NCBI GenBank assembly: GCA_900469615.1
Contig: UBYA01000029.1
Coordinates: forward strand, 124,001-188,000
Length of the DNA stretch: 64,000 nucleotides
Reading direction: 5' to 3'
Source of the DNA: Hyphomicrobiales bacterium
Lineage (GTDB): Bacteria; Pseudomonadota; Alphaproteobacteria; Rhizobiales; Rhizobiaceae
Of this stretch, positions 36,401 through 45,728 are shown one piece after another. The position numbers and the translations under genes are program-made. Below the pieces are notes generated by a model. The model made no database searches, had not been told where the DNA came from, and saw only the letters and a list, made by a program, of their open reading frames with translations. Each line of letters begins with the position of its first letter. Positions within the stretch are counted from its first letter, which is position 1.

Positions 36401-37333
36401 TTAGTCGAACAGGCTGGAGACCGATTCTTCCTGGCTGGTGCGGTTGATGGCTTCGCCGATAAGGCTTGCCGTCGTGATGACGCGGATATTGGGTGCGGAT
36501 TGCACCGCCGTCGTCGGCTGGATGGAATCGGTAATCACCAGTTCCTTCAGCTTCGAATTCGCAACGCGGGTCACGGCACCGCCGGAAAGCACGCCATGTG
36601 TGATATAGGCGGTAACGCTTGCTGCGCCTCGTGCGAGGAGGGCATCCGCGGCATTGCAGAGCGTGCCGCCGGAATCGACGATATCGTCGATGAGGATGCA
36701 ATCCTTGCCGGCCACTTCGCCGATGATGTTCATCACTTCGGACTCGCCCGGGCGATCACGGCGTTTGTCCACGATCGCCAGCAGACAGTCGAGGCGTTTG
36801 GCGAGCGCGCGGGCGCGCACGACGCCGCCGACATCGGGGGAGACGACCATGACATTGCCGATATCGTAATTCGCCTTGATATCGCGCGTCAGGATCGGCA
36901 GCGCATAGAGATTGTCAGTGGGGATATCGAAGAAGCCTTGGATCTGGCCGGCATGGAGATCGAGCGTCAAAACGCGGTCGGCGCCAGCCTCGGTGATGAG
37001 GTTGGCCACCAGCTTCGCCGAGATCGGCGTGCGCCCAGAGGCGCGGCGATCTTGGCGGGCGTAGCCGAAATATGGAAGGACCGCCGTGATGCGCCGCGCC
37101 GAAGAGCGCCGCATGGCATCGATCATGATCAACAGTTCCATGAGATGATCATTGGCCGGGAACGCAGTCGGCTGGACGACGAAGACGTCCTCGCCGCGCA
37201 CGTTTTCCTGGATTTCAACGAAGATTTCCTGGTCCGCGAAGCGCCTGACACTGGCCTTGCCCAAGGGAACGTTGAGATAATTGCAGATCGCTTCGGCGAG
37301 ATGCCGGTTCGAATTGCCTGCGAAAACCTTCAT
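36401..37333 (-). CDS. prs: Ribose-phosphate pyrophosphokinase
   Basis: A 310-residue class I PRPP synthetase making PRPP from ribose 5-phosphate and ATP for nucleotide, His and Trp biosynthesis. The flexible loop YARQDRR, the LTLDLHAGQIQGFFDIP block and the PRPP loop CILIDDIVDSGGT are all intact. Starts at MKVFAGNSN, as is usual. Its stop is 14 bp from the convergent MFS stop. Lies in the conserved neighbourhood with rplY and pth. Confidence 0.97.
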   Translation of the reverse strand: MKVFAGNSNRHLAEAICNYLNVPLGKASVRRFADQEIFVEIQENVRGEDVFVVQPTAFPANDHLMELLIMIDAMRRSSARRITAVLPYFGYARQDRRASGRTPISAKLVANLITEAGADRVLTLDLHAGQIQGFFDIPTDNLYALPILTRDIKANYDIGNVMVVSPDVGGVVRARALAKRLDCLLAIVDKRRDRPGESEVMNIIGEVAGKDCILIDDIVDSGGTLCNAADALLARGAASVTAYITHGVLSGGAVTRVANSKLKELVITDSIQPTTAVQSAPNIRVITTASLIGEAINRTSQEESVSSLFD

Positions 37334-37438
37334 TGTGGCCCGCCTGTTACCAACCTGATAGCCGCGCTTTTAACCGCCTCGCTCTCGAATGCAAGGGGTA
37401 GACGCACGTTCGCTTTCATATTTCTGAAAAGCTTGTGG

Positions 37439-38302
37439 CTATCCACCGTTGGTTTCGCGCCAGGAATTGAATTCCGACATGGTTTTGGTGGCAATTTTCT
37501 GCATGACGGAAGGCGGAACGGCCGACCACGGATCGCCGCGCTTCAGCGGCGCGCTTTCCGAGCCCTGGATGCGATGCACGCGGTTGCCGGCCCCGTCAAG
37601 CACGTCCCAGACATAGGTCACGGAGATCTGCGGACCGTCCTCGAAAGCGGAAAGATAGCCCTTGAGGATATAGGCGGCACTGGAATCGCTCGAACTCTTG
37701 ATGGTCAGGCCGAGCGAGCGGGCGTCGGCGCCGAGCTGGCGCGACAGCGGCGTCACGGCGTCGACGGGAGCGCCGATGATCGGCAGGAAGCGGATGCTGT
37801 TGCCGCCGGCTGCGGCCGGGGGCGGCAGCGAGGCCTGCTGCTGTTCCGGTTGCTGCTCATCGCCGGCTTGCTGTTGCTGCGGTTGCGGATCGTCCGACAG
37901 GCGCCGGTCGGCCTCGCGCTGCTCGTCTGCTTCTGAAAACTGGCTGTCGGTCGGAGCGATGGAGGCGGTGCGCGCTCCGTCGAGCGGGCGGGAAGCGTAG
38001 GGGTTGGTGCCGTTCGACCTCAGCGCCGATGCCTGCTCTTCGAGCGTGCCGCCGCCGCCATAGCTTTGCGGCTGATATGCCTGCTGGGAGGTTTGCTGCC
38101 GATAGCCGTAGCTTTCCTGCGTGTCCTGATAGACCTGGCGGCGCTGGGGAGCGGCTGCCATGCGTTCGACATCGCCTTGGGTAACGGGGCTCGAACCGGC
38201 ATCGCCGATGGCCTCGGGCGGAGTCAGGGCGTCCGTGGTATTGCAGGCGGAGAGCGCGAGGCAAAAGCCTGCGACAATCAACGTTATCCTGACCAGTCCC
38301 AT
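37439..38302 (-). CDS. Outer- or inner-membrane lipoprotein of unknown function
   Basis: A 287-residue lipoprotein. The signal GLVRITLIVAGFCLALSAC ends in a lipobox with Cys at residue 20 of the chosen start. A Gln-rich, low-complexity linker (roughly residues 55-185) leads to a folded C-terminal domain of about 105 residues (SIRFLPIIGAPVDAV onward). Only that domain looks conserved. It is last in a run of minus-strand genes lgt-midA-pgeF-M24-lipoprotein, 55 bp after the M24 gene. Function unknown. Confidence 0.75.
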   Translation of the reverse strand: MGLVRITLIVAGFCLALSACNTTDALTPPEAIGDAGSSPVTQGDVERMAAAPQRRQVYQDTQESYGYRQQTSQQAYQPQSYGGGGTLEEQASALRSNGTNPYASRPLDGARTASIAPTDSQFSEADEQREADRRLSDDPQPQQQQAGDEQQPEQQQASLPPPAAAGGNSIRFLPIIGAPVDAVTPLSRQLGADARSLGLTIKSSSDSSAAYILKGYLSAFEDGPQISVTYVWDVLDGAGNRVHRIQGSESAPLKRGDPWSAVPPSVMQKIATKTMSEFNSWRETNGG

Positions 38303-38357
38303 CGACGCGATCCTTTCTCCCGACGGTCTCACCATCCAGGATCGCTATCTTACGCTC

Positions 38358-39509
38358 CTAACGGTTAAGAAATTCGAGAGGATGGCGGGAGAGGGCCTTC
38401 GGTGCCTGCGAGGTCGTCAGATAGGTTTGCCCGAGGGTCATGGCGGTGCCGCTGTCGGAATCCATGATGATCATGTGCACGAAGAGCGACATGTTCTCCT
38501 GAATCTCCTGCGGATTGCCCATATGGAACATCTCGTGCTCCATCCAGGAGGGCGAGAAGCGGGCGCCGAGCGAGTAGCCGCAGGCATTCAGCCGGTGCCG
38601 GGCAAGGCCGCGCTCGTCCATGATCCTGGCGTGCATGTCGAAGACGTCGCCGAAAGTGTGCCCGGGCATCAAAATCGTCTCGACCGCCTGCAGGGTTTCC
38701 AGGCAGGCGCTGTAGAGTTCGCGGTGGCGATGGCTGGGGCTGCCGATGACGACCGTGCGCATCGTGGCGGCGTGATAGTGAGCGTCGACGCCGGCCCATT
38801 CGAGCGTCAGCTGATCGCTGGCATCGAGTTTGCGGCGGCCGGATTTGTAGCGGCAAAGCAGCGCTTCGGCCCCGGAGCCGAGAATGAACTCGTTGGCGGG
38901 ATAGTCGCCGCCGCCGGAAAAGACGGCGCCCTGCATGGCCGCGAGGATATCGGCCTCGTCCGCGCCGGGCTTGACCAGAGACAGCGCGGCATCCAGGGCA
39001 TCGTCGGCAAGGGCGGCGGCGCGCTCGATATGGACGATTTCGGCGGCGCTCTTGGTCAGCCGCAGGCGGCTTATGACGTAGGAGGCATCGACGATCTGGC
39101 CGAAGCTCGCAAGCTGACGATCGAGCAACCGGGCGACGCGGCCCGTCATGCCATGCGTGTCGTATTCGACGCCGATACGGGTGCCGAGAAGGTCGAGATC
39201 GGACAAGAGATCCTTGAGATCGAGAGTCGGATCGGCGTTGACGCGATCGACCCAGATACGGATGTCGGTGATGACCGAAGTAAGCTGCGCCTGGCGAAGG
39301 TCGGCCGAGCGCGTCAGAAGCGTCAGGGAACCGTCGGCCTTGACGACCAGCGTCTGGAAGAAGCAATAGCCGAACGTATCGTAGCCGGTCAGCCAGTACA
39401 TGCTCTCCTGCGCGAAGAGCAGCATGGCATCGAGCTTTTCCTCCTGCATCCGTGCCAGCAGTCGGGCCAGCCGGGCATCGAATTCGCTGCGTTCGAAATG
39501 CAGGGCCAT
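38358..39509 (-). CDS. Creatinase-like M24 (pita-bread) protein
   Basis: A 383-residue protein with the creatinase N-terminal domain (DAMLLFAQESMYWLTGYDTF) and an M24 C-terminal domain. The usual metal-ligand pair in the central strand is not present: it reads LEWAGVDAHYHAATMRT, resembling creatinase or ectoine hydrolase (DoeA) types rather than Xaa-Pro peptidases. The function may therefore be non-proteolytic hydrolysis of a small compound. GGGGAGG eight bases before the ATG decides the start. It is one base after the pgeF stop, so coupled. Confidence 0.82.
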   Translation of the reverse strand: MALHFERSEFDARLARLLARMQEEKLDAMLLFAQESMYWLTGYDTFGYCFFQTLVVKADGSLTLLTRSADLRQAQLTSVITDIRIWVDRVNADPTLDLKDLLSDLDLLGTRIGVEYDTHGMTGRVARLLDRQLASFGQIVDASYVISRLRLTKSAAEIVHIERAAALADDALDAALSLVKPGADEADILAAMQGAVFSGGGDYPANEFILGSGAEALLCRYKSGRRKLDASDQLTLEWAGVDAHYHAATMRTVVIGSPSHRHRELYSACLETLQAVETILMPGHTFGDVFDMHARIMDERGLARHRLNACGYSLGARFSPSWMEHEMFHMGNPQEIQENMSLFVHMIIMDSDSGTAMTLGQTYLTTSQAPKALSRHPLEFLNR

Positions 39510-39510
39510 A

Positions 39511-40338
39511 TCAAGCTGCCTCCCCGATGGCGATGGCGGAAATCTGCCGTCCGTAATCCGGCTCCTTCGCATGCGTCGTGCGGCGGTAGGAGAAGAAACG
39601 CTCCGGATCGGGATAGGTGCAGAGGTTCAGGCTTTCGGCCGTCACGCCCGCTTTGCGCAGGCGATCGACCGTCAAGGCCGGCAGATCGAACATGGCGTGG
39701 CCGGCTTGCGCCGACGGGGCGAAATATCTTGCATAATCCGGATCGTGAGCGAGAAAGCGCTCGACGAACTCGGGGCCGACTTCATAGCTCGCCTGACTGA
39801 TCGAGGGGCCGAGGCAGGCGATGATGGCCTCCCGTCTGGCGCCGAGTGCCACCATCGCTTCGATCGTGTTTTCCAGCACGCCGGTCAGCGCACCTTTCCA
39901 GCCGGCGTGGGCGGCGCCGATGACGCGGTTTTCCGGATCGGCGAAGAGGATGGGGCCGCAATCGGCGGCGAGCACGCCAAGCGCGAGGCCCGGCGTCGCC
40001 GTTACCATCGCGTCCGCCTGGGGCCGGCTGCCGTCGTAATCGGCGCCGACGGTCACGACATCGGGCGAGTGTATCTGATGCACGGTCGCGAGCTGTTCGA
40101 GGGGCAAGCCGAACCAACCGGCGACGCGACGGCGGTTTTCCTGCACATGTTCACGATCGTCGTTCGAGCCGAGGCCGACGTTCAGTCCGCGATAAAGGCC
40201 CTCCGAAACGCCGCCGGCGCGGGTGAAATAGCCATGGCGAATGCCGGCGGTCTCGGCGGCGCTCAGCAGCGTGCTTGCAAGTGGTGTCGGCAACGAGAGT
40301 GTCCCTTGATTTCCTGGCTGCTCTGTCGTGCTTGACAT
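39511..40338 (-). CDS. pgeF: PgeF/YfiH-type (DUF152) multicopper-oxidase-like protein
   Basis: A 275-residue protein of the DUF152/YfiH family, shown in other bacteria to act on purine nucleosides or as a peptidoglycan-editing factor. The Cys/His sites are intact: TVHQIHSPDV, LAADCGPILFAD, and GAAHAGWKGAL. It lies one base before the M24 gene. The ATG at 40338 is the best start, but no clear ribosome-binding site precedes it, so the N-terminus is uncertain. Confidence 0.87.
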   Translation of the reverse strand: MSSTTEQPGNQGTLSLPTPLASTLLSAAETAGIRHGYFTRAGGVSEGLYRGLNVGLGSNDDREHVQENRRRVAGWFGLPLEQLATVHQIHSPDVVTVGADYDGSRPQADAMVTATPGLALGVLAADCGPILFADPENRVIGAAHAGWKGALTGVLENTIEAMVALGARREAIIACLGPSISQASYEVGPEFVERFLAHDPDYARYFAPSAQAGHAMFDLPALTVDRLRKAGVTAESLNLCTYPDPERFFSYRRTTHAKEPDYGRQISAIAIGEAA

Positions 40339-40427
40339 AACGCAGCCGCGGCGAAGCAGTTCGATCCTGCCGGGATGTTGGCCCAGCCCGACGCGCGCTG
40401 TCAATCCGCAGGACCGGCGGTCAGGCT

Positions 40428-41525
40428 TCAGCCGACAGGACGAAAGGGCAGGAGGTCGATCGCCGGGCTCGATACGGCCAGCACCTTGAAGAGCTCTCCC
40501 ATCTTGCCTTCGCCGGCGCCCGCAAGCCGTTCCGCGGCAACGCGAATATTCTCCTGGGTCGCCGCGTCCTGATCCCGGCCGAGCGCCGCCGCGCGCTCCA
40601 GCAGGCCGAGCCCGATCAGGAAGTCGCCCTGATGACAGCAGCCGTTGATATGCGTGCCGGAGGCCAGCGCGGTTTGCGCCAGATCCTGGAAATCGACGTG
40701 GCTGGTAAGGTCCGCCTCGCCGGGATGTTGCAGCGGCGGATCGTATTCGTGCATGCGCACGGCCTGCAGCGTGTCGCCGAAGCTGGTCGCCATGTGGCCG
40801 TAATCGATCGCAAGCGCCGTGCCGCCATAGGCTGCCAGCCTGTCGCAGATCGTCGTCATGACGGCCTGGCGGGCGGGGGCGATCTCGAAAATCGTGCCTA
40901 TGGGTGGAAGTCCGCCCTCCGGCAGAAATGTGGGATCAAGGGTGGCGACGCCTGTCGTAAAGGTCAGCTCGTCATCGACGTCGAGGCCGACCGCACGCTC
41001 GCGGAAGCCATTGGCTGTGCGAACGAACTGGCGGATGGGAATGGCGTCGAAGAGTTCGTTGGCGGCAAGCAGGGTGAAGCCGGCCGGCACCTCGCCGAAA
41101 TCCGTATGCCAGGAGATTTTCGCACCATGCGCTTCGAGGGTGTGGCGCTGGAAACCCTGCAGGCGCTCACTGGTTTCGACCAGATGCACCGTCATGGCAT
41201 CATAGAGCGGCGGGGCCAGCCTGCCGATGACGCGCAGCATGTCCGACATCATCGTGCCGCGGCCGGGGCCGATTTCGACGAGGCGCACATCGGCCGGCGT
41301 TTCATGCCGCTGCCAGGCGTGCACCATGAAGACGCCGATCATCTCGCCGAAAAGCTGGCTGACTTCGGGCGCCGTGACGAAATCGCCGGACTGGCCGAAG
41401 GGCTCACGCGTCTTGTAATAACCGTGCACCGGATCGGCGAGACATAGCGAAAAATAATCCGTGATGCTCAACGGCCCGTTTGTGCGGATGATGGCCTTGA
41501 TTTTTTCCCCGAGCGCCGTCGTCAT
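40428..41525 (-). CDS. MidA/NDUFAF7-type SAM-dependent methyltransferase
   Basis: A 365-residue class I methyltransferase of the DUF185 (MidA/NDUFAF7) family. SAM site: VRLVEIGPGRGTMMSDML near residue 84; TLLAANELFDAIPIRQF follows. The mitochondrial homologue methylates an arginine of complex I subunit NDUFS2, so here the target may be the NuoD-type subunit, by inference. It starts 77 bp after the lgt stop in the same direction, forming lgt-midA-pgeF. Confidence 0.92.
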   Translation of the reverse strand: MTTALGEKIKAIIRTNGPLSITDYFSLCLADPVHGYYKTREPFGQSGDFVTAPEVSQLFGEMIGVFMVHAWQRHETPADVRLVEIGPGRGTMMSDMLRVIGRLAPPLYDAMTVHLVETSERLQGFQRHTLEAHGAKISWHTDFGEVPAGFTLLAANELFDAIPIRQFVRTANGFRERAVGLDVDDELTFTTGVATLDPTFLPEGGLPPIGTIFEIAPARQAVMTTICDRLAAYGGTALAIDYGHMATSFGDTLQAVRMHEYDPPLQHPGEADLTSHVDFQDLAQTALASGTHINGCCHQGDFLIGLGLLERAAALGRDQDAATQENIRVAAERLAGAGEGKMGELFKVLAVSSPAIDLLPFRPVG

Positions 41526-41602
41526 TCGTTGCTTTCGCTAATGCGCGGTCCAGACAAACTGGGAGCCTCTGTTGGAAAGGCCGCGCGATATTGAACCCCA
41601 CC

Positions 41603-42535
41603 TCAAGCCGTCTGTCTGGCCGCCGCCTGACGGGCGCGAATAACCGCCCAAAGGCCGATGGCAACCATCGGAAGCGACAGCACCATGCCCATCGTCAGCC
41701 AGTTCGTGCCAAGGAGATAGCCCAGCTGTTCATCAGGCTGCCGGAAGAATTCGACAAAAATACGCGAGAAAGCATAGCCGATGACAAAAATACCGCTGAC
41801 GGTGCCTGGTTTCTTCAGCGCCAGCGCCCAGCGGGTGAGGGCAAAGAGAACGAGGAAGAGAATGATGCCTTCGATGCCGGCCTCATAAAGCTGGCTTGGA
41901 TGCCGGGGATCGGGACCCGCGGGGCATACGCCGTTATGGGCGGCAATCACATGCGGGCTGCAGAAGACCATCGCCCAGGGAACGTCGCTCACCCGGCCCC
42001 AGAGCTCGCCGTTGATGAAGTTGGCGATGCGGCCGAAGAAGAGGCCGATCGGAGCGACGGCGGCGACGATGTCGAACAGGCTCCAGACAGGGATCCGGTT
42101 GCGCCGTGCGAACAAAAACATGGCGATGGTCGTGCCTATTAATCCGCCATGGAAAGACATGCCGCCATTCCAGACCTGGATGGCGCGGATCGGATTGGCG
42201 AGCACCGGATCGAGATCGTAGAACAGGATGTAGCCGATGCGGCCGCCCAGAACGATGCCGAAGGCGACCCAGAGGATGAAGTCGTCCAGATGTTGGCGCG
42301 TCATCGGAGCGGTGTCGTTCAGCCAGAGCCTGCCGTTGTCGACCAGCCGCCTGGCATAGAACCAGCCGAGCAGAATGCCCGCCACATAGGCAAGCCCGTA
42401 CCAATGGATCGAAAGCGGCCCCAGGGAAACGGCGATCGGATCGATATCCGGAAACGGCAGGATGGAGGCTAGATTGGCGGATGTCAGCAAGATCGTCAGG
42501 CCCGTTGCAGCATGAGTCCCGAACGTGTCGCGCAT
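41603..42535 (-). CDS. lgt: Phosphatidylglycerol:prolipoprotein diacylglycerol transferase
   Basis: A 310-residue membrane enzyme of lipoprotein biogenesis, transferring diacylglycerol to the lipobox Cys. Seven helices are expected. The Lgt signature GRIANFINGELWGR is intact, with HGGLIGTT and PRHPSQLYEA further on. Typical length. First in the minus-strand lgt-midA-pgeF run, whose last gene is itself a lipoprotein. Confidence 0.96.
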   Translation of the reverse strand: MRDTFGTHAATGLTILLTSANLASILPFPDIDPIAVSLGPLSIHWYGLAYVAGILLGWFYARRLVDNGRLWLNDTAPMTRQHLDDFILWVAFGIVLGGRIGYILFYDLDPVLANPIRAIQVWNGGMSFHGGLIGTTIAMFLFARRNRIPVWSLFDIVAAVAPIGLFFGRIANFINGELWGRVSDVPWAMVFCSPHVIAAHNGVCPAGPDPRHPSQLYEAGIEGIILFLVLFALTRWALALKKPGTVSGIFVIGYAFSRIFVEFFRQPDEQLGYLLGTNWLTMGMVLSLPMVAIGLWAVIRARQAAARQTA

Positions 42536-42752
42536 TTTCGGGATGGGAGCATGCTATATCCAAATGTGCGCGGAACATGGCGTTCGCCATCGAAACGGTC
42601 AAGTCGTTTGTTGCCGCCTGTCTTCTCCCGGGTCGCGTTGTCCCGCCCTATCTCAATTTGCTTGCATCGGCCCCTCGGAAATCCTACCTCAGCACTATCT
42701 GGCCCATATCGCTGCCTGACCGTTGAGGGCCGACGGCCGCAAGGAGATTGCT

Positions 42753-43013
42753 ATGAGCACTGGACCGAACCGAATCTTGGATGAATTCGCCAAGCTGATG
42801 ACCGATGCCGCCGGTGCCGCTCAGGGTGTGCGTCGCGAGATAGAGACTGCTTTCAATGCCCATGCCGAGCGTTGGCTGAACAGCATGGATATCGTCAAGC
42901 GCGAGGAATTCGAGGCCGTTCGCGAGATGGCGATCAAGGCGCGCGACGAAAACGACGCGCTGCTTGCGAGAATCGAGGCGCTCGAAGCCAAGCTCGCCGC
43001 CAAAGGCGAATAG
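42753..43013 (+). CDS. UbiK-like (BMFP, DUF526) accessory factor
   Basis: An 86-residue protein with a long C-terminal coiled coil (residues about 40-85, KREEFEAVREMAIKARDEN) and an N-terminal amphipathic helix, the layout of BMFP/UbiK proteins. UbiK helps the soluble ubiquinone-biosynthesis complex; BMFP from Brucella binds membranes. AAGGAG precedes the ATG at 42753, so the longer frame is not used. Confidence 0.82.
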   Translation: MSTGPNRILDEFAKLMTDAAGAAQGVRREIETAFNAHAERWLNSMDIVKREEFEAVREMAIKARDENDALLARIEALEAKLAAKGE

Positions 43014-43402
43014 GCGCGGCCTTTGCCTGCGAACCGGTGCGGCGCCCGCTTGCCGCACCTTTTTCCTCTGAAAATTTCCGCCTGCTTTTCCACCTGTGGA
43101 CATAGGCAAAAAAGCCAATCGCCAGAGTCGGTTATGACTCCCTCCTGAATAGGCGTCAGAAGAGCTTTCCACAGCGCCGTCTCCAAAATCGCCGCTCAGG
43201 GGCTGGCATGCCGGGCATGCCATTATACACTGATTTTAAATGATGATTCGAAACGGACTTGGTAAGCCCCGGGCATGGTGGAAGCGTTAGTCTGGCAGCC
43301 GTTCAACATCATCCCGAGGATGTTTCCGGAGTAAACTTGTTTGCGTTCTTTCAGTGTCGAACCACGGGAAAACTGCAACCGATCCGGTCAAGAAGGTGCT
43401 GC

Positions 43403-43903
43403 ATGAGCCTTATGGAAATGGAAGTCGAACGACAATCGAATCCGGTCGATATGATCGAATTCGTCGCCGCCAATAACGACTGGTCGTTCGAACGGTCCGG
43501 CGAGGATGAAATCGCCATGACCGTCGAAGGGCGATGGACCGACTACCACGTCTCCTTCTCCTGGATGGAAGAGTTCGAGGCGCTGCACATAGCCTGCGCC
43601 TTCGATGTCAAGGTTCCGGATCCGCGCGCCAACGAAGTGATCAAGCTGCTGTCCTGTATCAACGGGCAGGTGCTGATGGGCCATTTCGATCTGTGGCGCC
43701 AGGAAGATGTCGTCATTTTCCGGCAATCCCTGCTGTTGTCCGGCGGGGCCGAACCTACCAACCGTCAGGTGGAGGTGCTGCTTTCCAACGCGCTCGATAC
43801 CTGCGAAGCCTATTATCAGGCCTTCCAGTTCGTCGTGTGGTCGGGGCTTGACGCAAACCGGGCCATGGAAGCGGTGCTTTTCGAAACAGTAGGCGAAGCG
43901 TAA
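43403..43903 (+). CDS. YbjN-type protein
   Basis: A 166-residue soluble protein of the YbjN family, resembling type III secretion chaperones in fold. AAGGTG before the ATG at 43403 supports this start. Acidic, with WSFERSGEDEIAMTVEGRW near the N-terminus. In other bacteria YbjN affects motility, stress and toxin-antitoxin stability; its rhizobial role is unknown. Its stop is one base from proC, so it is co-transcribed with it. Confidence 0.87.
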   Translation: MSLMEMEVERQSNPVDMIEFVAANNDWSFERSGEDEIAMTVEGRWTDYHVSFSWMEEFEALHIACAFDVKVPDPRANEVIKLLSCINGQVLMGHFDLWRQEDVVIFRQSLLLSGGAEPTNRQVEVLLSNALDTCEAYYQAFQFVVWSGLDANRAMEAVLFETVGEA

Positions 43904-43904
43904 G

Positions 43905-44744
43905 ATGACCGGTGAGCAATCCGCAAATGCATTCGCATCCTCCGGGCCTATCGTGTTGATCGGCGCGGGCAATATGGGTGGGGCATTGCTGACGGGATGG
44001 CTGAAAAACGGCGTGCCGGGATCGTCGGTCATTGTCGCCGACCCCAATCCGGCCGAGCCCATGCGGAAGATGATCGCGGATGCGGGCGCAAGCCATGTCA
44101 CCGAAGCCCCGGCCGGGGTGAAGGCCGGCGTGCTTTTCATCGCCGTCAAGCCGCAGGTCCTCGACGCGGTTCTGCCGGCGTTCAAGTCGGTGGTCGGCGA
44201 GGGGACGGTCGTCGTCTCCATCGCTGCCGGCAAGACGCTCTCCTCGCTTGAAAAGCATCTGGGAGATTTGGCGATGGTGCGCGCCATGCCCAATACGCCC
44301 GCCATGGTCGGACGCGGCGTGACGGGCGCTTTTGCAAATGCGAGAACGAGCGAACGTCAGCGGCAGCTGGTTCAGAACCTGTTGAAGGTGTCCGGCCCGG
44401 TCGAATGGGTGCCCGGTGAAGCCGACATCGATGCGGTGACTGCGGTTTCGGGCAGCGGACCCGCCTATGTTTTCTATCTCGTCGAATGCATGGCGGAGGC
44501 GGGCCGTAAGCTCGGCCTGCAGGCGGACCTCGCCATGCGGCTCGCACGGGAAACCGTCGCGGGGGCTGGTGAATTGTTGCATCAGTCTCCCGACGACGCT
44601 TCGCGTCTGCGTCAGAATGTGACGTCTCCTGGCGGCACGACTGCTGCGGCGCTGGGCGTCCTGATGGCGGAGGACGGCATGCAGCCTCTGTTCGATGCCG
44701 CTCTCGAAGCGGCGCGCAAACGGGCGCAGGAACTGGCCGGTTGA
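43905..44744 (+). CDS. proC: Pyrroline-5-carboxylate reductase
   Basis: A 279-residue enzyme reducing pyrroline-5-carboxylate to proline with NAD(P)H. The Rossmann motif VLIGAGNMGGALL opens it; VRAMPNTPAMVGRGVT and the C-terminal NVTSPGGTTAAAL are the family signatures. Starts one base after the ybjN-like stop, suggesting coupled translation. Confidence 0.95.
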   Translation: MTGEQSANAFASSGPIVLIGAGNMGGALLTGWLKNGVPGSSVIVADPNPAEPMRKMIADAGASHVTEAPAGVKAGVLFIAVKPQVLDAVLPAFKSVVGEGTVVVSIAAGKTLSSLEKHLGDLAMVRAMPNTPAMVGRGVTGAFANARTSERQRQLVQNLLKVSGPVEWVPGEADIDAVTAVSGSGPAYVFYLVECMAEAGRKLGLQADLAMRLARETVAGAGELLHQSPDDASRLRQNVTSPGGTTAAALGVLMAEDGMQPLFDAALEAARKRAQELAG

Positions 44745-44763
44745 GGGCCGATAAGGGCAGGAA

Positions 44764-45105
44764 ATGACCGAAGAAATCACCTATGGCGATTTCGAGCGGG
44801 TGGATATCCGCGTCGGAACGATCATTGAGGCGGAAACCTTTCCGGAGGCGCGCAAGCCTGCCTACAAGCTGCGGATCGATTTCGGGCCGGAGATCGGCAT
44901 CAAGCGTTCCTCCGCACAGATTACCGTACATTATACGCCGGAAACCCTCGTCGGCCGACAGGTGCTTGCCGTCGTCAATTTTCCGCCGAGACAGATCGGG
45001 CCGGTCCGTTCCGAAGTGCTGACCCTCGGTTTCGAGGATGAGGCGGGTGCGATCGTTCTTGCCGCGGTGAGCCAGCCGGTGCCGAACGGCAAGAAGATGA
45101 TGTGA
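44764..45105 (+). CDS. CsaA-like tRNA-binding-domain protein
   Basis: A 113-residue OB-fold protein of the tRNA-binding-domain type found in CsaA and in MetRS C-termini: DFERVDIRVGTI near residue 8, then AYKLRIDFG, GRQVLAVVNFPPRQIG. CsaA is a dimeric chaperone; tRNA binding is also possible. It sits 19 bp after proC and ends 30 bp from the convergent DUF1349 gene, with a short CCCTT/AAGGG hairpin between them. Confidence 0.88.
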   Translation: MTEEITYGDFERVDIRVGTIIEAETFPEARKPAYKLRIDFGPEIGIKRSSAQITVHYTPETLVGRQVLAVVNFPPRQIGPVRSEVLTLGFEDEAGAIVLAAVSQPVPNGKKMM

Positions 45106-45135
45106 TATCCCTTTCGCAGTCGCAAGGGTGCGGGC

Positions 45136-45717
45136 TCAGTGAATGTCTCTTGAGACCGCGTCGGTGAGGCTGAAGTCGAGGAACTCCGCTTCGAAGCCTT
45201 CGCGTTGCGGCGAGCAGAAGGCGGGGCCGACAGACACTTCCCCCAGCGCAGGATCGAACCAGGCGAGTCGTGCCATGCGCCATTTGTCCACACGGTCGGT
45301 GCGATACTGGATGAAGAGCGCATCCCCATTGCGTGTGACGCGCGCGGACATAGTGTCGAATTCCTGCTCCAGCCGGAAAGCCGACCAGTCGGAATTGCCA
45401 TTTGTGACGACGATGCTGAAATGCCTGGCGCCGTCGGTATATTCAATCCCGCATTTCATCCAGTGCCTGCTGTCATGCCGAACCATCAGGCCGGCCTGAT
45501 CGTAAAGGTCGCTATATTTCCCGGCGAAGGTCACTTCGGCGGTGAAGTCGCCACGACGGGGCGCCCCGAGAAAATGGCCGTTATCGCGGTGGAAGCCGTA
45601 GTAGGTTTGCTGCCAGAAATCGGTCTTGTCGCCGGACCGCACGAACAGCCGACCCTGGTTGACCTCCCACATCGGCGGCGTGTTCAGCCAGTGCATGCCA
45701 TCGATGCCGATCGGCAT
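45136..45717 (-). CDS. DUF1349 (concanavalin-like) protein
   Basis: A 193-residue protein of the DUF1349 family, a beta-sandwich fold related to concanavalin A/glucanases: QAGLMVRHDSRHWMKCGIE and FSIVVTNGNSDWSAF are typical. No signal peptide is seen. GGGAGG five bases before the ATG gives a firm start. It begins 11 bp after the histidine kinase, so it is the last gene of the marR-regulator-kinase operon. Its link to the sensor is unknown. Confidence 0.87.
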   Translation of the reverse strand: MPIGIDGMHWLNTPPMWEVNQGRLFVRSGDKTDFWQQTYYGFHRDNGHFLGAPRRGDFTAEVTFAGKYSDLYDQAGLMVRHDSRHWMKCGIEYTDGARHFSIVVTNGNSDWSAFRLEQEFDTMSARVTRNGDALFIQYRTDRVDKWRMARLAWFDPALGEVSVGPAFCSPQREGFEAEFLDFSLTDAVSRDIH

Positions 45718-45728
45718 ATGGACCTCCC

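Noticed and set aside
43078..43110. CCACCTGTGGACA, considered as a DnaA box or origin element
   Set aside because: Only one loose match, no cluster of boxes and no origin genes nearby.
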